Assembly: GCA_016182845.1 (NCBI GenBank)
Contig: JACPFT010000005.1
Coordinates: 466,680-530,679 of the forward strand
Source of the DNA: Gammaproteobacteria bacterium
Lineage (GTDB): Bacteria; Pseudomonadota; Gammaproteobacteria; Enterobacterales; Permianibacteraceae
DNA: 64,000 bases
Direction of reading: 5' to 3'
The notes under the pieces were generated by a model. That model was given only the letters and a program-made list of their open reading frames with translations, did no database searches and was not told the origin of the DNA. Both the position numbers and the translations under genes were made by a program. How positions within the stretch are numbered: the first letter of the stretch is position 1; each line of letters begins with the position of its first letter. Shown piece after piece: positions 1-8,894 of the stretch.

Positions 1-1
1 A

Positions 2-2152
2 CCCTTTCTGAACTTCATCGTCGAAATCAACTGGCCTTCCGGGCGCATGCAGCGGGAATACACCCTGCTCATGGATCCTCCGGTCTTCGCCGAGCGCAGC
101 CGTGCGGCGGCCGTTGCGGCGCCCATCGCCACCGGTCCCGCACAGCGCCGAGTCAGCGGTGGCCCCGCGCCAGCCTTCACCGGTAGCTATAGCGGCGAAG
201 CCTACGGCCCAACCGGCGGTACCGATACCCTGTGGGGCATCGCCAACAAGGTGCGCAACGGCCATTCCACGGCCCAAACCATGGTGGCCCTGTACCAGGC
301 TAATCCCGACGCCTTCTCGACCCGCAACATGAACAGCCTCAAGCAGGGGCAGACCCTGAAAGTTCCCAGCGGCGAGTCCATCGATGCGGTGAGCATGGCT
401 GAGGCGCGCCGGTTGATGATCGCCCACAACCAGGCCTGGGGCACGCGCTCCGGCGTCAGCGACGAGCCGCGCGCCGTCGTCGAGGCGGGGCAGGCCGGCG
501 CTGCCAGCGAATCGGCGCCGGTGGAAACCGGCGATGGCCGGTTAAAGCTGGTGACCCCGCCCTCCGGCAAGGACAGCGGCGACGGTGCCATCCGCGACCG
601 CCTGAGCGGCGTCGTCGAAGCCCAGGAAACCCTGAGCAAGGAAAACGAGGAGCTGCGTTCGCAGCTCGGCCAGCTGGCGTCCCAGATGGACAAGCTGGAA
701 CGTCTGGTCAAGCTGAAGGACGAGCAGCTGGCCGCGCTGCAGGCCGGGAAGACTTTGCCGGCCGGCGGTGCGGAAACCGAAACGATGCCGGCCGGCGGTT
801 CTGCCGCGCCGACCCCGGGCCAGACTGTTCCCGAGACCGGCGAACCAGTTGCCACGGCGCCCACGCCAGCTCCGGAGTCCGGAACGAGCACGCCAGCCGC
901 GGCTCCGACCGCGCCGGTGACGCAGGTATCCAAGCCTAAACCTCCCGCGACGGCCCGCCCGCGTCCGGCGCCGGCCGAACCGGATCTGCTTAGCCAAATC
1001 CTGGCCGAGCCGCTGTACCTGGCGGCCGGCGGCGGCGCCCTGGTGCTGTTGCTGGGTCTCGGCCTGTTCCTGGCTCGCCGCCGGCCGGCCGAAGAGGAAA
1101 TCCTGCCGGTTCGTCCGGCTCCGACCGTCAGCAAGCCGCAAGCGGCCACCGCCGCGACCGGCACCGTGGCCGCGGCCGCCGAGAGCCTCCCGGATCTGGA
1201 CATTCCGGACGTAGCCGATACTTTCGCCGTGGACGAGCCTGTCGCAGCAGCCAGCGCGTCCAGCCTCACGAACTTCGACAATATCGCCGATCCCCTGGGC
1301 GAGGCCGATATCTACATCGCTTACGGCAAGTACGGCCAGGCCGAGGAACTGCTCAAGGCGACCCTGGCCAAGGATCCCGAACGCCACGAGGCGCGGCTCA
1401 AGCTGCTGGAATGCTATGCCGAGACCCATAACCGCGCGGCCTTCGAGAGCGAGGCCCTGCGCCTGAAGGGGGCGGCGGCCCTGGATGCCTCTCTCGTGGC
1501 CCGCGTCGCTGCCCTGTTCGAGGCCGCCTGGCACGGCGAACGCTTCACCCTGCTGGGCGAGGTCGCCAGCGCCGGTACGAGCAAGCTGCCTAGCGCGGAC
1601 GATATTTTTGCCAACCTGGATGTGGGCGAGGCGCCCAAGGCCCAGGCGCCGGCGCCGGATGACAGCTCGGAGTTCCACTTGGATGAGTCGGTGGAGCAAG
1701 GTTTCTCCGGTTTCGGTGCCAAGCCGGCCGAGGAAAAGTTCGAGTTCGACCTGAGCGCGGGCACGGCCGCCGCCGAGCACGGCGGTGCCCTGGACTTCAC
1801 CCTGGGTGAGCTGTCCCCGCCGCCGGCCAGCCAGCCCGAGGATGACTTCAGCTTTGCGCTGCATGAAGAGCCGAGCTCGCCGACGCCGCAAGCCGAGGAA
1901 ACCATGGACTTCGATTTGGCAGACGAGTTGGCGATGGACCAGGGGGCTCGGGACGACCTGGCCAGCTTGGGCGCCGAGGACGAGGATCTGCTGGCCGGTA
2001 GCGATGAGGCTTCCACCAAGCTGGATCTGGCGCGAGCCTATATCGACATGGGCGATATGGACGGCGCTCGCGACATCTTGAGCGAAGTGATGACCGAGGG
2101 CTCCCTGGAGCAGAAGCAGGAAGCCCAGGCCTTGCTGGCCAAGCTGGGCTGA
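2..2152 (+). CDS. fimV: FimV-family LysM/TPR inner-membrane hub protein, 5' end outside window
   Basis: FimV-type proteins are polar peptidoglycan-linked inner-membrane scaffolds needed for type IV pilus assembly and twitching in Pseudomonas. The frame is already open at base 2, and the first codons read FLNFIVEINWPSG, typical of the domain that precedes LysM in FimV, so the gene starts upstream. In order I see: that N-terminal domain (to about base 82); a LysM domain (about 215-370); a coiled coil (about 620-750); a Pro/Ala/Thr-rich linker; one transmembrane helix (about 1012-1075) ending in RRR; cytoplasmic TPR-like helices (about 1290-1450); an acidic low-complexity stretch; and the conserved FimV C-terminal motif TKLDLARAYIDMGDMDGA (from about 2017). 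Placement directly before truA matches other gammaproteobacteria. A strong hairpin terminator follows. Confidence 0.93.
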   Translation, partial: PFLNFIVEINWPSGRMQREYTLLMDPPVFAERSRAAAVAAPIATGPAQRRVSGGPAPAFTGSYSGEAYGPTGGTDTLWGIANKVRNGHSTAQTMVALYQANPDAFSTRNMNSLKQGQTLKVPSGESIDAVSMAEARRLMIAHNQAWGTRSGVSDEPRAVVEAGQAGAASESAPVETGDGRLKLVTPPSGKDSGDGAIRDRLSGVVEAQETLSKENEELRSQLGQLASQMDKLERLVKLKDEQLAALQAGKTLPAGGAETETMPAGGSAAPTPGQTVPETGEPVATAPTPAPESGTSTPAAAPTAPVTQVSKPKPPATARPRPAPAEPDLLSQILAEPLYLAAGGGALVLLLGLGLFLARRRPAEEEILPVRPAPTVSKPQAATAATGTVAAAAESLPDLDIPDVADTFAVDEPVAAASASSLTNFDNIADPLGEADIYIAYGKYGQAEELLKATLAKDPERHEARLKLLECYAETHNRAAFESEALRLKGAAALDASLVARVAALFEAAWHGERFTLLGEVASAGTSKLPSADDIFANLDVGEAPKAQAPAPDDSSEFHLDESVEQGFSGFGAKPAEEKFEFDLSAGTAAAEHGGALDFTLGELSPPPASQPEDDFSFALHEEPSSPTPQAEETMDFDLADELAMDQGARDDLASLGAEDEDLLAGSDEASTKLDLARAYIDMGDMDGARDILSEVMTEGSLEQKQEAQALLAKLG

Positions 2153-2225
2153 GTTTAGGGGCGGTTCGGCTTTAGCGCGTAGGAGCGGTAAAAGCGGACA
2201 GACCCTGGTTCCAGTCGGAATCGGC

Positions 2226-2231
2226 TACAAT
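2226..2231 (+). promoter_or_regulatory. candidate -10 box for truA
   Basis: TACAAT in the context GGCTACAATGAC, 54 bases before the truA ATG. No convincing -35 box is visible. The same GCTAnAAT core recurs before accD and cvpA, which supports it. It lies immediately before the fimV terminator hairpin, so a transcript starting here would begin inside that hairpin. Confidence 0.35.
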
Positions 2232-2236
2232 GACGG

Positions 2237-2266
2237 CGGCCCGCGATGCGGGCCGTTTGTTTTTTT
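2237..2266 (+). terminator. intrinsic terminator after fimV
   Basis: A perfect 8-bp stem (CGGCCCGC / GCGGGCCG) with a three-base loop is followed by TTTGTTTTTTT. This is a classical rho-independent terminator between fimV and truA. Confidence 0.85.
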
Positions 2267-2284
2267 GGCCACATAGAGTAGACC

Positions 2285-3073
2285 ATGCGCATCGCCCTAG
2301 GCATCGAATACAACGGCGCCCGCTACCACGGCTGGCAGCGCCAGAGCCACACGCGCTACTCGGTCCAGGAACACCTGGAAACCGCCTTGTCCGGGGTCGC
2401 CGACGAGAGCATCAGCGTCGCCTGCGCCGGACGCACCGATGCCGGCGTCCATGCCACCGGTCAGGTCGTGCATTTCGACACCGAGGCCCCGCGCATCGAC
2501 CGTGCCTGGCTGATGGGCACTAACGCCAAGCTGCCGGGCGACATCTGCGTGCGCTGGGTGCGTATGGGCATGGACGAGGATTTTCATGCCCGCTATGCGG
2601 CGCTGTCGCGCCGTTACCGCTACATCATCTGCAACACGCCCCAGCGTCCCGCCATCCTGCGCGAGGGCCTGTCCTGGCACTACCGGCCCTTGGATGTCGG
2701 GCGCATGCGCGAGGCATCCCGGCATTTCCTGGGTGAGCAGGACTTTTCCTCCCTGCGCGCCGCCGGCTGCCAGTCCAAGTCCCCCTGGCGCAACATCTAC
2801 CATCTGGAGGTGGAGCGGCGCGGCGACTTCGTCATCATCGACGTCTGCGCCAATGCCTTCCTGCATCACATGGTGCGCAATATCACCGGTTTGCTGCTGG
2901 AGATCGGCGCCGGCGTGGAAGCACCCGGTTGGGTCAAGGAAGTCCTTGCCGCCCGCGATCGCAACCAGGCGAGCGTCACCGCGCCGCCCAACGGCTTGTA
3001 CCTGGTGCAGGTGGCCTATCCCTCGCGTTTCGGGGTGCCTGAAGTGCCGGTTGGACCACTGTTCCTGGCCTGA
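2285..3073 (+). CDS. truA: tRNA pseudouridine(38-40) synthase TruA
   Basis: TruA converts uridines 38-40 of the tRNA anticodon arm to pseudouridine. The 262-residue product has the usual length. The catalytic aspartate is D52 in the motif [17 protein letters not shown], and the C-terminal half carries [11 protein letters not shown], another TruA hallmark. The ATG at 2285 matches the usual N-terminus ([18 protein letters not shown]). It follows the fimV terminator, so it probably has its own promoter. In Pseudomonas trpF usually lies between truA and accD; here accD follows after only 70 bases and trpF is absent. Confidence 0.96.
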   Translation: MRIALGIEYNGARYHGWQRQSHTRYSVQEHLETALSGVADESISVACAGRTDAGVHATGQVVHFDTEAPRIDRAWLMGTNAKLPGDICVRWVRMGMDEDFHARYAALSRRYRYIICNTPQRPAILREGLSWHYRPLDVGRMREASRHFLGEQDFSSLRAAGCQSKSPWRNIYHLEVERRGDFVIIDVCANAFLHHMVRNITGLLLEIGAGVEAPGWVKEVLAARDRNQASVTAPPNGLYLVQVAYPSRFGVPEVPVGPLFLA

Positions 3074-3091
3074 CGGTAGCCCAGGCCCCTG

Positions 3092-3100
3092 TGCTAGAAT
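3092..3100 (+). promoter_or_regulatory. extended -10 promoter for accD
   Basis: TGCTAGAAT gives a TGn-extended -10 hexamer (TAGAAT) after the truA stop and 43 bases before accD. The upstream -35 candidate is weak (CTGACG with over-long spacing), as is common for extended -10 promoters. Confidence 0.5.
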
Positions 3101-3143
3101 ACCCGCCCTTCGAATAGCCTTACGAACTGGAAAGGACGAGCCC

Positions 3144-4016
3144 ATGAGTTGGTTAGAGCGCATCCTGCCGCGCGCCAAGCGCATTGAAGCCAAAGCCAAG
3201 AGCGTGCCGGAAGGCGTGTGGACCAAGTGCGATGCCTGCAATGCCGTGCTCTACAGCGCCGAGCTGGAGCGCAACCTGCACGTCTGCCCCAAGTGCGAAC
3301 ATCATATGCGCATCCGCGCCCGCAAGCGCCTGGACACCTTCCTGGACGCCGGCCCGCGCGAGGAAATCGGCGCCGAGATCGAGCCCCAGGACATCCTCAA
3401 GTTCCGCGATTCCAAGAAATACAAGGACCGCCTGGCCGCCGCCCAGAAAGCGACCGGCGAGAAGGATGCCTTGATCGTGCAGAAGGGCGAGTTGATGGGC
3501 CTGCCCGTCGTGGTCGCCGCCTTTGAGTTCGAGTTCATGGGCGGCTCCATGGCCTCGGTAGTGGGCGAGCGTTTCGTGCGCGGCGCCAATGTCTGCCTGG
3601 AGCTGGGCATTCCCCTGATCTGCTTCTCCGCCTCCGGCGGCGCGCGCATGCAGGAAGCCTTGATCTCCCTGATGCAGATGGCCAAGACCTCGGCGGCGCT
3701 GAAGCGCCTGTCCGACAAGGGCATTCCCTATATCTCGGTGATGACCGATCCGACCATGGGCGGTGTCTCGGCGTCCCTGGCCATGCTGGGCGATATCAAT
3801 ATCGGCGAACCCAATGCCCTGATCGGCTTCGCCGGTCCCCGCGTCATCGAGCAGACCGTGCGCGAGACCCTTCCGGCGGGCTTCCAGCGTTCCGAGTTCC
3901 TGGTGGAGCACGGCGCCATCGACATGATCCTTAGCCGTCACCAGATGCGCGAGGGCGTCGCGGGCCTATTGGCCAAGCTCACCCGCCAGGCCGACCCCAA
4001 GCAAGCCGCCGCATGA
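3144..4016 (+). CDS. accD: acetyl-CoA carboxylase carboxyltransferase subunit beta
   Basis: AccD forms with AccA the carboxyltransferase that makes malonyl-CoA, the first step of fatty-acid synthesis. The product is 290 residues. The open frame extends far upstream into truA, but the family N-terminus [10 protein letters not shown] fixes the start at 3144, with GAAAGGA upstream as ribosome site. A zinc ribbon is visible: C29-x2-C32-x15-C48-x2-C51. The crotonase-like core includes [12 protein letters not shown] and [12 protein letters not shown]. The last codons overlap folC in an ATGA (4013-4016), indicating translational coupling. accD-folC-SPOR is a standard gammaproteobacterial order. Confidence 0.97.
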   Translation: MSWLERILPRAKRIEAKAKSVPEGVWTKCDACNAVLYSAELERNLHVCPKCEHHMRIRARKRLDTFLDAGPREEIGAEIEPQDILKFRDSKKYKDRLAAAQKATGEKDALIVQKGELMGLPVVVAAFEFEFMGGSMASVVGERFVRGANVCLELGIPLICFSASGGARMQEALISLMQMAKTSAALKRLSDKGIPYISVMTDPTMGGVSASLAMLGDINIGEPNALIGFAGPRVIEQTVRETLPAGFQRSEFLVEHGAIDMILSRHQMREGVAGLLAKLTRQADPKQAAA

Positions 4017-5281
4017 GCCACGCCCGGCGCACGCTGGCCGACTGGCTGGCGTGGATGGAGGCCCAGCATCCCAAGGCCATCGCCCTGGGGCTGGAGCGGG
4101 TGCGCGGCGTGGCCGAAGCGCTGGGCGTCGTGCACCTGCAAAGCCGTGTCGTCCTGGTGGGCGGCACCAATGGCAAGGGCTCCTGCTGCGCCTTCCTGGA
4201 GGCACTGGCCAAGGCCCATGGCCTCAGCGTCGGCGTCTACACCTCGCCCCATATCCTCCACTACCACGAGCGCGTGCGCCTGGATGGCCGACTGGCCACC
4301 GACGCCGAGCTGGTGACCGCCTTCGAGGCGGTGGAAGAGGCGCGCGGCGACCTGCCCCTGACTTTTTTCGAGTTCGGCACCCTGGCGGCACTCTGGCAGT
4401 TCAAGCATTCGGCCTTCGACGTGGTGGTCCTGGAAATCGGCCTGGGCGGACGCCTGGACGCGGTGAACATCGTCGAACCGGATGTGTCCCTGGTGACCAC
4501 GGTCGACATCGATCACCGGGATTACCTCGGCGATAGCATCGAGCAGATCGCCGCCGAGAAGGCCGGAATCTACCGCGCCGGCAAGCCGGCCCTGTTCGGC
4601 GATACGGCGGTGCCGGAGCCCCTGCGCGCCCATGCCGGGCAGATCGGCGCGGATCTGCGCCTGCAGGGCCGGGAGTTTGGCCATGAGCGCGGACCCGAAG
4701 GGCTGAGGCTGTGGACGGGGGCGCAAGCTTTCGACGCCTTGCCCATGCCCAGCCTGCTGCCCGTCAACGCGGCTTCTGCCCTGGCGGCCTTCGCGGCCCT
4801 GCCGGGCATTGCGTTGCGCGCCGAGGCCGTGGCCGAAGCCATGCGCACGGCCCAGCTCGCCGGGCGTTTTCAGCGCATCGCCGGTCCGGTCAAGACCCTG
4901 GTGGACGTGGCTCATAATCCCCAGGCGGCGCGCAAGCTCGCCGAGCTCCTGGAGGCGACGCCCTGCGCCGGGCGCACCCTGGCTGTGGTGGCCATGCTCG
5001 GCGACAAGGATATTTCCGGCACGCTGGCCCAGTTGGTCGATTCCGTGGATGCCTGGTTCGTCGCCGGACTGAGCGGTCCGCGCGGAACCAGCGCCGAGCT
5101 TCCGGCCCAGGCGTTGGCGGCTATGGGACAGGGCAGTACGACCCATGCCGATGTCGTCACGGCGCTTCAAGCCGCCTGGGCGGAAGCCCGCCCCCAGGAT
5201 AGAGTGGTGGTCTTCGGGTCTTTCTACACCGTGGCGGCGGCCCTGGCCTGGCGCCCGGGCGCCAGTTGCAAGACTCCTTGA
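4013..5281 (+). CDS. folC: bifunctional dihydrofolate synthase / folylpolyglutamate synthase
   Basis: FolC adds glutamate to dihydropteroate and then extends folates with gamma-linked glutamates. The product has 422 residues, as expected. The Mur-ligase-type ATP loop is GGTNGKGS (residues 50-57). HERVRLDG and [16 protein letters not shown] form the folate and ligase core, and DVAHNPQA begins the C-terminal domain. The start codon shares ATGA with the accD stop. The next gene (SPOR protein) begins 19 bases after the stop, so the three are probably one transcript. Confidence 0.96.
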   Translation: MSHARRTLADWLAWMEAQHPKAIALGLERVRGVAEALGVVHLQSRVVLVGGTNGKGSCCAFLEALAKAHGLSVGVYTSPHILHYHERVRLDGRLATDAELVTAFEAVEEARGDLPLTFFEFGTLAALWQFKHSAFDVVVLEIGLGGRLDAVNIVEPDVSLVTTVDIDHRDYLGDSIEQIAAEKAGIYRAGKPALFGDTAVPEPLRAHAGQIGADLRLQGREFGHERGPEGLRLWTGAQAFDALPMPSLLPVNAASALAAFAALPGIALRAEAVAEAMRTAQLAGRFQRIAGPVKTLVDVAHNPQAARKLAELLEATPCAGRTLAVVAMLGDKDISGTLAQLVDSVDAWFVAGLSGPRGTSAELPAQALAAMGQGSTTHADVVTALQAAWAEARPQDRVVVFGSFYTVAAALAWRPGASCKTP

Positions 5282-5300
5282 GCGAGGTTCGAGACGGAAG

Positions 5301-6041
5301 ATGGATGGCGGTTTAAAGCAGCGCCTGGTCGGCGCCCTGGTCCTGGTGGCCCTGGCGGTTTTGTTCATTCCCATCCTGCTTGACAATCAGCGCGACGAGG
5401 CGCCGCTCAGCAGCCGCATTCCCCAGGAACCGGCCTTGGGCGAAGTGCGCGAGATCTCCCTGGATCTGGAGCAGGCCCACCAGCAGGTGGTGAAGGAGCA
5501 GCAGGCCCTGGTGGCGCGCATTCCTTCCAATAACACGCCCGCCGACCAGGCGCCGGCCGAGGCGCAGACCGCGATGCCCGAGGTGGTCGCCGAGCCCGAG
5601 CCGGGCACAGCGGAACCGGTTCCCGATGCCTCGGCGGTCGAACCGCCCAGTCAACAGCCAGCCGCCGACGTCGACGTGGCGGCCAAGCCCGTGCCCGCCG
5701 CCGAGGGCACGCAGCCGGCCATAGCCGCCCAGACTCAGCCGGAGACCAATGGCCCGAGCGCCAAGCCGGCGCAAGGCAGCGGCGATGCCATCGGCGCCTT
5801 CTTGCGCTCGGCCTGGGTCGTGCAGGCCGGCGTGTTTGGCAGCGAGGCCAACGCCAAGGCCCTGACCGCCAAGCTCAAGTCGGCCGGCTTCAAGGCCTTC
5901 ACCCGCAAGACGCCGGAGGGTACGCGCGTGTTCATCGGACCGGAACTGGATCGCAGCAAGGCCGTCGCCATGGCACCCCGGGTCGAGATCATCACCAAGG
6001 TCAAGCCGCGCGTCGTGCCGTTTGATCCGATGCAGCATTGA
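5301..6041 (+). CDS. dedD: SPOR-domain cell-division protein, DedD-like
   Basis: DedD-type proteins are bitopic membrane proteins whose SPOR domain binds denuded septal peptidoglycan. The 246-residue product has a short cytoplasmic head (MDGGLKQR) and one transmembrane helix (about residues 9-27, LVGALVLVALAVLFIPILL). A long Pro/Ala/Glu-rich periplasmic linker follows, then a C-terminal SPOR domain (about residues 170-245) beginning SAWVVQAGVFGSEANAKAL. An upstream extension of the frame inside folC is rejected because the membrane anchor starts at 5301. Position between folC and cvpA matches dedD of Escherichia coli. The exact family name is inferred from this context. Confidence 0.88.
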   Translation: MDGGLKQRLVGALVLVALAVLFIPILLDNQRDEAPLSSRIPQEPALGEVREISLDLEQAHQQVVKEQQALVARIPSNNTPADQAPAEAQTAMPEVVAEPEPGTAEPVPDASAVEPPSQQPAADVDVAAKPVPAAEGTQPAIAAQTQPETNGPSAKPAQGSGDAIGAFLRSAWVVQAGVFGSEANAKALTAKLKSAGFKAFTRKTPEGTRVFIGPELDRSKAVAMAPRVEIITKVKPRVVPFDPMQH

Positions 6042-6064
6042 GCCTATGGCCGGCTGGTCCGCTC

Positions 6065-6073
6065 TGCTACAAT
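6065..6073 (+). promoter_or_regulatory. extended -10 promoter for cvpA-purF
   Basis: TGCTACAAT (TGn plus TACAAT) lies 42 bases before the cvpA start and straight after the SPOR gene. The context GCTACAATGCGCGCC resembles the sites before truA and accD. No clear -35 box and no confident PurR operator were found. Confidence 0.5.
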
Positions 6074-6114
6074 GCGCGCCCTTGGCATTGGCCTTGCGCG
6101 GGAGTCCTGCCTGA

Positions 6115-6621
6115 ATGTTCTGGGTTGATTACATCATCATCGGCATCATCGCGCTCTCGGCCCTGGTCAGCCTGATGCGGGGCTTCGTCAAGGAAGCTCT
6201 GTCCCTGGCGGCTTGGGTGGCGGCCTATTTCGTCGCCAAGTGGTTCTACCTGGACCTCTCGGCCCAATTCGCCGGCAAGCTGGAACCGGAGATGCTGCGC
6301 CATGCGGCGGCGGCCGTGGCCTTGTTCGTGGGCACTCTGTTCGTCGCCGGCCTCATCAACACCTTGATCGGAAAGCTCATCGCCGCCGGTGGCCTGTCCG
6401 GCACCGACCGTATGCTGGGCATGGTTTTCGGTGCCGCGCGCGGCGTGCTCATCGTCGCTGCGCTAAGCTATTTCCTGGGGTATTTCACCCGCTTCCCCGA
6501 CCAGGACTGGTGGCGCCAGTCCCAGCTGCTGCCGCAGTTCCAGCAGGTCGGGGTCTGGTTCTTCGATAATTTTGGCCAGGTGCTTCCCAAGGACGTGCCC
6601 GTGCCGGTCGTTAAGCCCTGA
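6115..6621 (+). CDS. cvpA: CvpA family inner-membrane protein
   Basis: CvpA is a small multi-spanning inner-membrane protein needed for colicin V production in E. coli and linked to envelope stress and bile tolerance in enterics. Its biochemical role is unclear. The 168-residue product starts MFWVDYIIIGIIALSALVSL and has four predicted hydrophobic helices (about residues 5-22, 29-46, 62-82 and 103-123). The family motif RGFVKEALSLAAW follows the first helix. purF starts 45 bases downstream, the usual pairing, so the two are probably co-transcribed. Confidence 0.93.
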   Translation: MFWVDYIIIGIIALSALVSLMRGFVKEALSLAAWVAAYFVAKWFYLDLSAQFAGKLEPEMLRHAAAAVALFVGTLFVAGLINTLIGKLIAAGGLSGTDRMLGMVFGAARGVLIVAALSYFLGYFTRFPDQDWWRQSQLLPQFQQVGVWFFDNFGQVLPKDVPVPVVKP

Positions 6622-6666
6622 GCTGTCTGGGCGCGACATGTCTTTCATCTCCACGAGGGTAGTTTC

Positions 6667-8175
6667 ATGTGTGGCATAGTGGGTATCGTCGGCAAGAGCC
6701 CGGTCAATCAGAGCATTTACGATGCCCTGACCATGCTCCAGCACCGCGGACAGGATGCCGCCGGCATCGTCACTCACCACGAGGGGCGCGTGTTCCTGCG
6801 CAAGGCCAATGGCCTGGTGCGCGACACCTTCCAGGCGCGGCATATGCACCGCCTGCGCGGCAACATGGGCATCGGCCATGTGCGCTATCCGACTGCCGGC
6901 GGTTCCAGCTCGGCCGAGGCTCAGCCGCTGTACGTCAACTCGCCCTATGGCATCGCGCTGGCCCATAACGGCAACCTGACCAATGCCGGCCAGCTGGTGC
7001 AGGAAATCTTTGCCCAGGACCGCCGCCACATCAACACCAATTCCGATTCGGAGGTGTTGCTCAACATCCTCGCCCACGAACTGGCCGAGGCGCGCACCGC
7101 TCATTTGACCCCCGAAGACATCTTCAAGGCCGTGGGAACCCTGCACCGCCGCTGCAAGGGCGCCTATGCCGCCATCGCCCTGATCGTCGGTCACGGCATG
7201 CTGGCCCTGCGCGATCCCCACGGTATCCGCCCCCTGGTCTACGGCAAGCGCGAGACCGAGGAAGGCACGGAGTACATGATCGCCTCCGAGTCCGTGGCCC
7301 TGGACGTGCTGGGCTTCGACCTGGTGCGCGATGTCCTGCCGGGCGAGGCGATCTTCATCGACTTTGAGGGCAATCTGCACGCCAAGATCTGCGCCGATGG
7401 CGGTGCCTACACACCCTGTCTGTTCGAGCACGTCTACCTGGCGCGACCGGACTCCATCATGGACAAGATCTCGGTCTACAAGGCGCGTCTGCGCATGGGC
7501 GAGAAGCTCGCCGAGAAGATCCTGCGCGAATGGCCGGATCATGATATCGACGTCGTCATTCCGATTCCCGATACGTCCACCACCTCGGCCATGCAGATGG
7601 CCCACGTCCTGGACGTGAAGATGCGCCACGGTTTCGTCAAGAACCGCTACATCGGCCGTACCTTCATCATGCCCGGCCAGGCCCTGCGCAAGAAGTCCGT
7701 GCGCTCCAAGCTCAATCCCATCGGCCTGGAGTTCAAGGGCAAGAACGTCCTGCTGGTCGACGACTCCATCGTGCGCGGCACGACCTGCAAGCAGATCGTG
7801 CAGATGGCTCGCGAGGCCGGTGCCCGCAAGGTGTATTTCGCCTCCGCCGCGCCGCCGGTGCGTTTCCCCAATGTCTATGGCATCGACATGCCGGCCGCCT
7901 CCGAGCTCATCGCCCATGGCCGCGACGTGGAGACCGTGCGCCAGGCCATCGGCGCCGATCGCCTGATCTACCAGGATCTGCAGGATCTCATCGATGCCTG
8001 CCGCGAAGGCAATCCGGAGATTCTCCAGTTCGAGGCCTCGGTCTTCGACGGTAACTACATCACCGGCGATATCGACCAAGCCTACCTGGACCGCCTGGAA
8101 GTGGGCCGCAGCGATGCCGCCAAGAAGGATCGCGAGCTGAACGAGTCGATCATCGATCTCTACAACGCCGATTGA
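6667..8175 (+). CDS. purF: amidophosphoribosyltransferase
   Basis: PurF catalyses the first committed step of purine synthesis, converting PRPP and glutamine to phosphoribosylamine. The product is 502 residues. It begins MCGIVGI, so Cys2 becomes the N-terminal glutamine-amidotransferase nucleophile after Met removal. The C-terminal phosphoribosyltransferase domain has the PRPP loop [18 protein letters not shown]. Oxygen-sensitive Fe-S cysteine ligands of the Bacillus type are not evident, so this is the E. coli-like class. It lies in the cvpA-purF operon and is followed by a strong terminator. Confidence 0.97.
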   Translation: MCGIVGIVGKSPVNQSIYDALTMLQHRGQDAAGIVTHHEGRVFLRKANGLVRDTFQARHMHRLRGNMGIGHVRYPTAGGSSSAEAQPLYVNSPYGIALAHNGNLTNAGQLVQEIFAQDRRHINTNSDSEVLLNILAHELAEARTAHLTPEDIFKAVGTLHRRCKGAYAAIALIVGHGMLALRDPHGIRPLVYGKRETEEGTEYMIASESVALDVLGFDLVRDVLPGEAIFIDFEGNLHAKICADGGAYTPCLFEHVYLARPDSIMDKISVYKARLRMGEKLAEKILREWPDHDIDVVIPIPDTSTTSAMQMAHVLDVKMRHGFVKNRYIGRTFIMPGQALRKKSVRSKLNPIGLEFKGKNVLLVDDSIVRGTTCKQIVQMAREAGARKVYFASAAPPVRFPNVYGIDMPAASELIAHGRDVETVRQAIGADRLIYQDLQDLIDACREGNPEILQFEASVFDGNYITGDIDQAYLDRLEVGRSDAAKKDRELNESIIDLYNAD

Positions 8176-8210
8176 GCGGCTTTTCCGCTATTGTTGTAGA
8201 TAGGTCGCGC

Positions 8211-8242
8211 AAAAAAGAGGGAACCGGTGTGTTCCCTCTTTT
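8211..8242 (+). terminator. intrinsic terminator after purF
   Basis: A-rich flank plus stem GAGGGAAC / GTTCCCTC with a six-base loop, followed by TTTT. The A and T flanks extend pairing, so it could work in both directions, but only plus-strand genes flank it. Confidence 0.85.
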
Positions 8243-8266
8243 GTTATTTGCTTCCCTGGAGTACCC

Positions 8267-8818
8267 ATGGCCTGGTTGTCGTATTGGCTGTTGCGCCTCG
8301 CCGGCTGGAAGGTGACGAGCCGCCTTCCCGATATCAAGAAATACATCATCATCGTCTACCCCCACACCTCCAACTGGGATTTCCCCATCGGTCTGTTCGC
8401 CGCCTGGGCCTTGCGCATGGACGTCACCTTCCTGGGTAAGCACACGCTCTTCGTCGGCCCCTTTGGCTGGTTGTTCCGCTCCCTGGGCGGCTATCCGGTG
8501 AAGCGCGACGAGCGCAAGAACATGGTGTCCCAGGTGGTGGAGTTGATCGAATCCCGGGAGCGCATCTCCATCGCCCTGGCCCCGGAAGGCACGCGCAAGA
8601 AGACCGATCATTGGAAGTCCGGCTTCTATCACATCGCCCTGGAGGCGAAAGTACCGGTGGTCCTGGCCTATATCGACGCTCGCCGCCGCGAGATCGGCGT
8701 CGGACCGACCCTGGAGATGTCCGGCGACAAGGAGCTGGACGTACAGCGGATCCGGGCATTTTACCAGGACAAACAAGGCATACGGCCGGAGTTGGCCAGC
8801 GAGATCTGCTTACGCTGA
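8267..8818 (+). CDS. PlsC-like 1-acyl-glycerol-3-phosphate acyltransferase family protein
   Basis: A 183-residue protein of the lysophospholipid acyltransferase (PlsC) fold, likely transferring acyl groups to a lysophospholipid or related lipid at the inner membrane. It has the catalytic H-x4-D motif (H33 to D38, HTSNWD) and the phosphate-binding EGTR motif (residues 107-110, in LAPEGTRKK). The family usually has at least one more membrane helix than is seen here; the N-terminus MAWLSYWLLRLAGW is only a short amphipathic or membrane-associated segment. The compact form resembles the short acyltransferases annotated as PlsC-domain proteins. The physiological substrate cannot be told from sequence. 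Confidence 0.82.
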   Translation: MAWLSYWLLRLAGWKVTSRLPDIKKYIIIVYPHTSNWDFPIGLFAAWALRMDVTFLGKHTLFVGPFGWLFRSLGGYPVKRDERKNMVSQVVELIESRERISIALAPEGTRKKTDHWKSGFYHIALEAKVPVVLAYIDARRREIGVGPTLEMSGDKELDVQRIRAFYQDKQGIRPELASEICLR

Positions 8819-8894
8819 TTTGCGCCGCTGGCGGGCTTGGGGCTGGCCGCCAAAGGGATTAGACTCGCTGGCAGAGGGACAGGGAAGAAGGTCG

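Noticed and set aside
3938..5386. A 482-codon minus-strand frame opposite folC
   Set aside because: Shadow frame of folC with Arg/Gly-rich translation and no family signature.
6463..8079. A 538-codon minus-strand frame opposite purF
   Set aside because: Antisense shadow of purF; no ribosome site or domain.
8820..8894. TTG start for the propeller diguanylate cyclase
   Set aside because: The 8895 ATG has a good ribosome site and leaves a proper signal peptide; the extra 25 residues would bury it.
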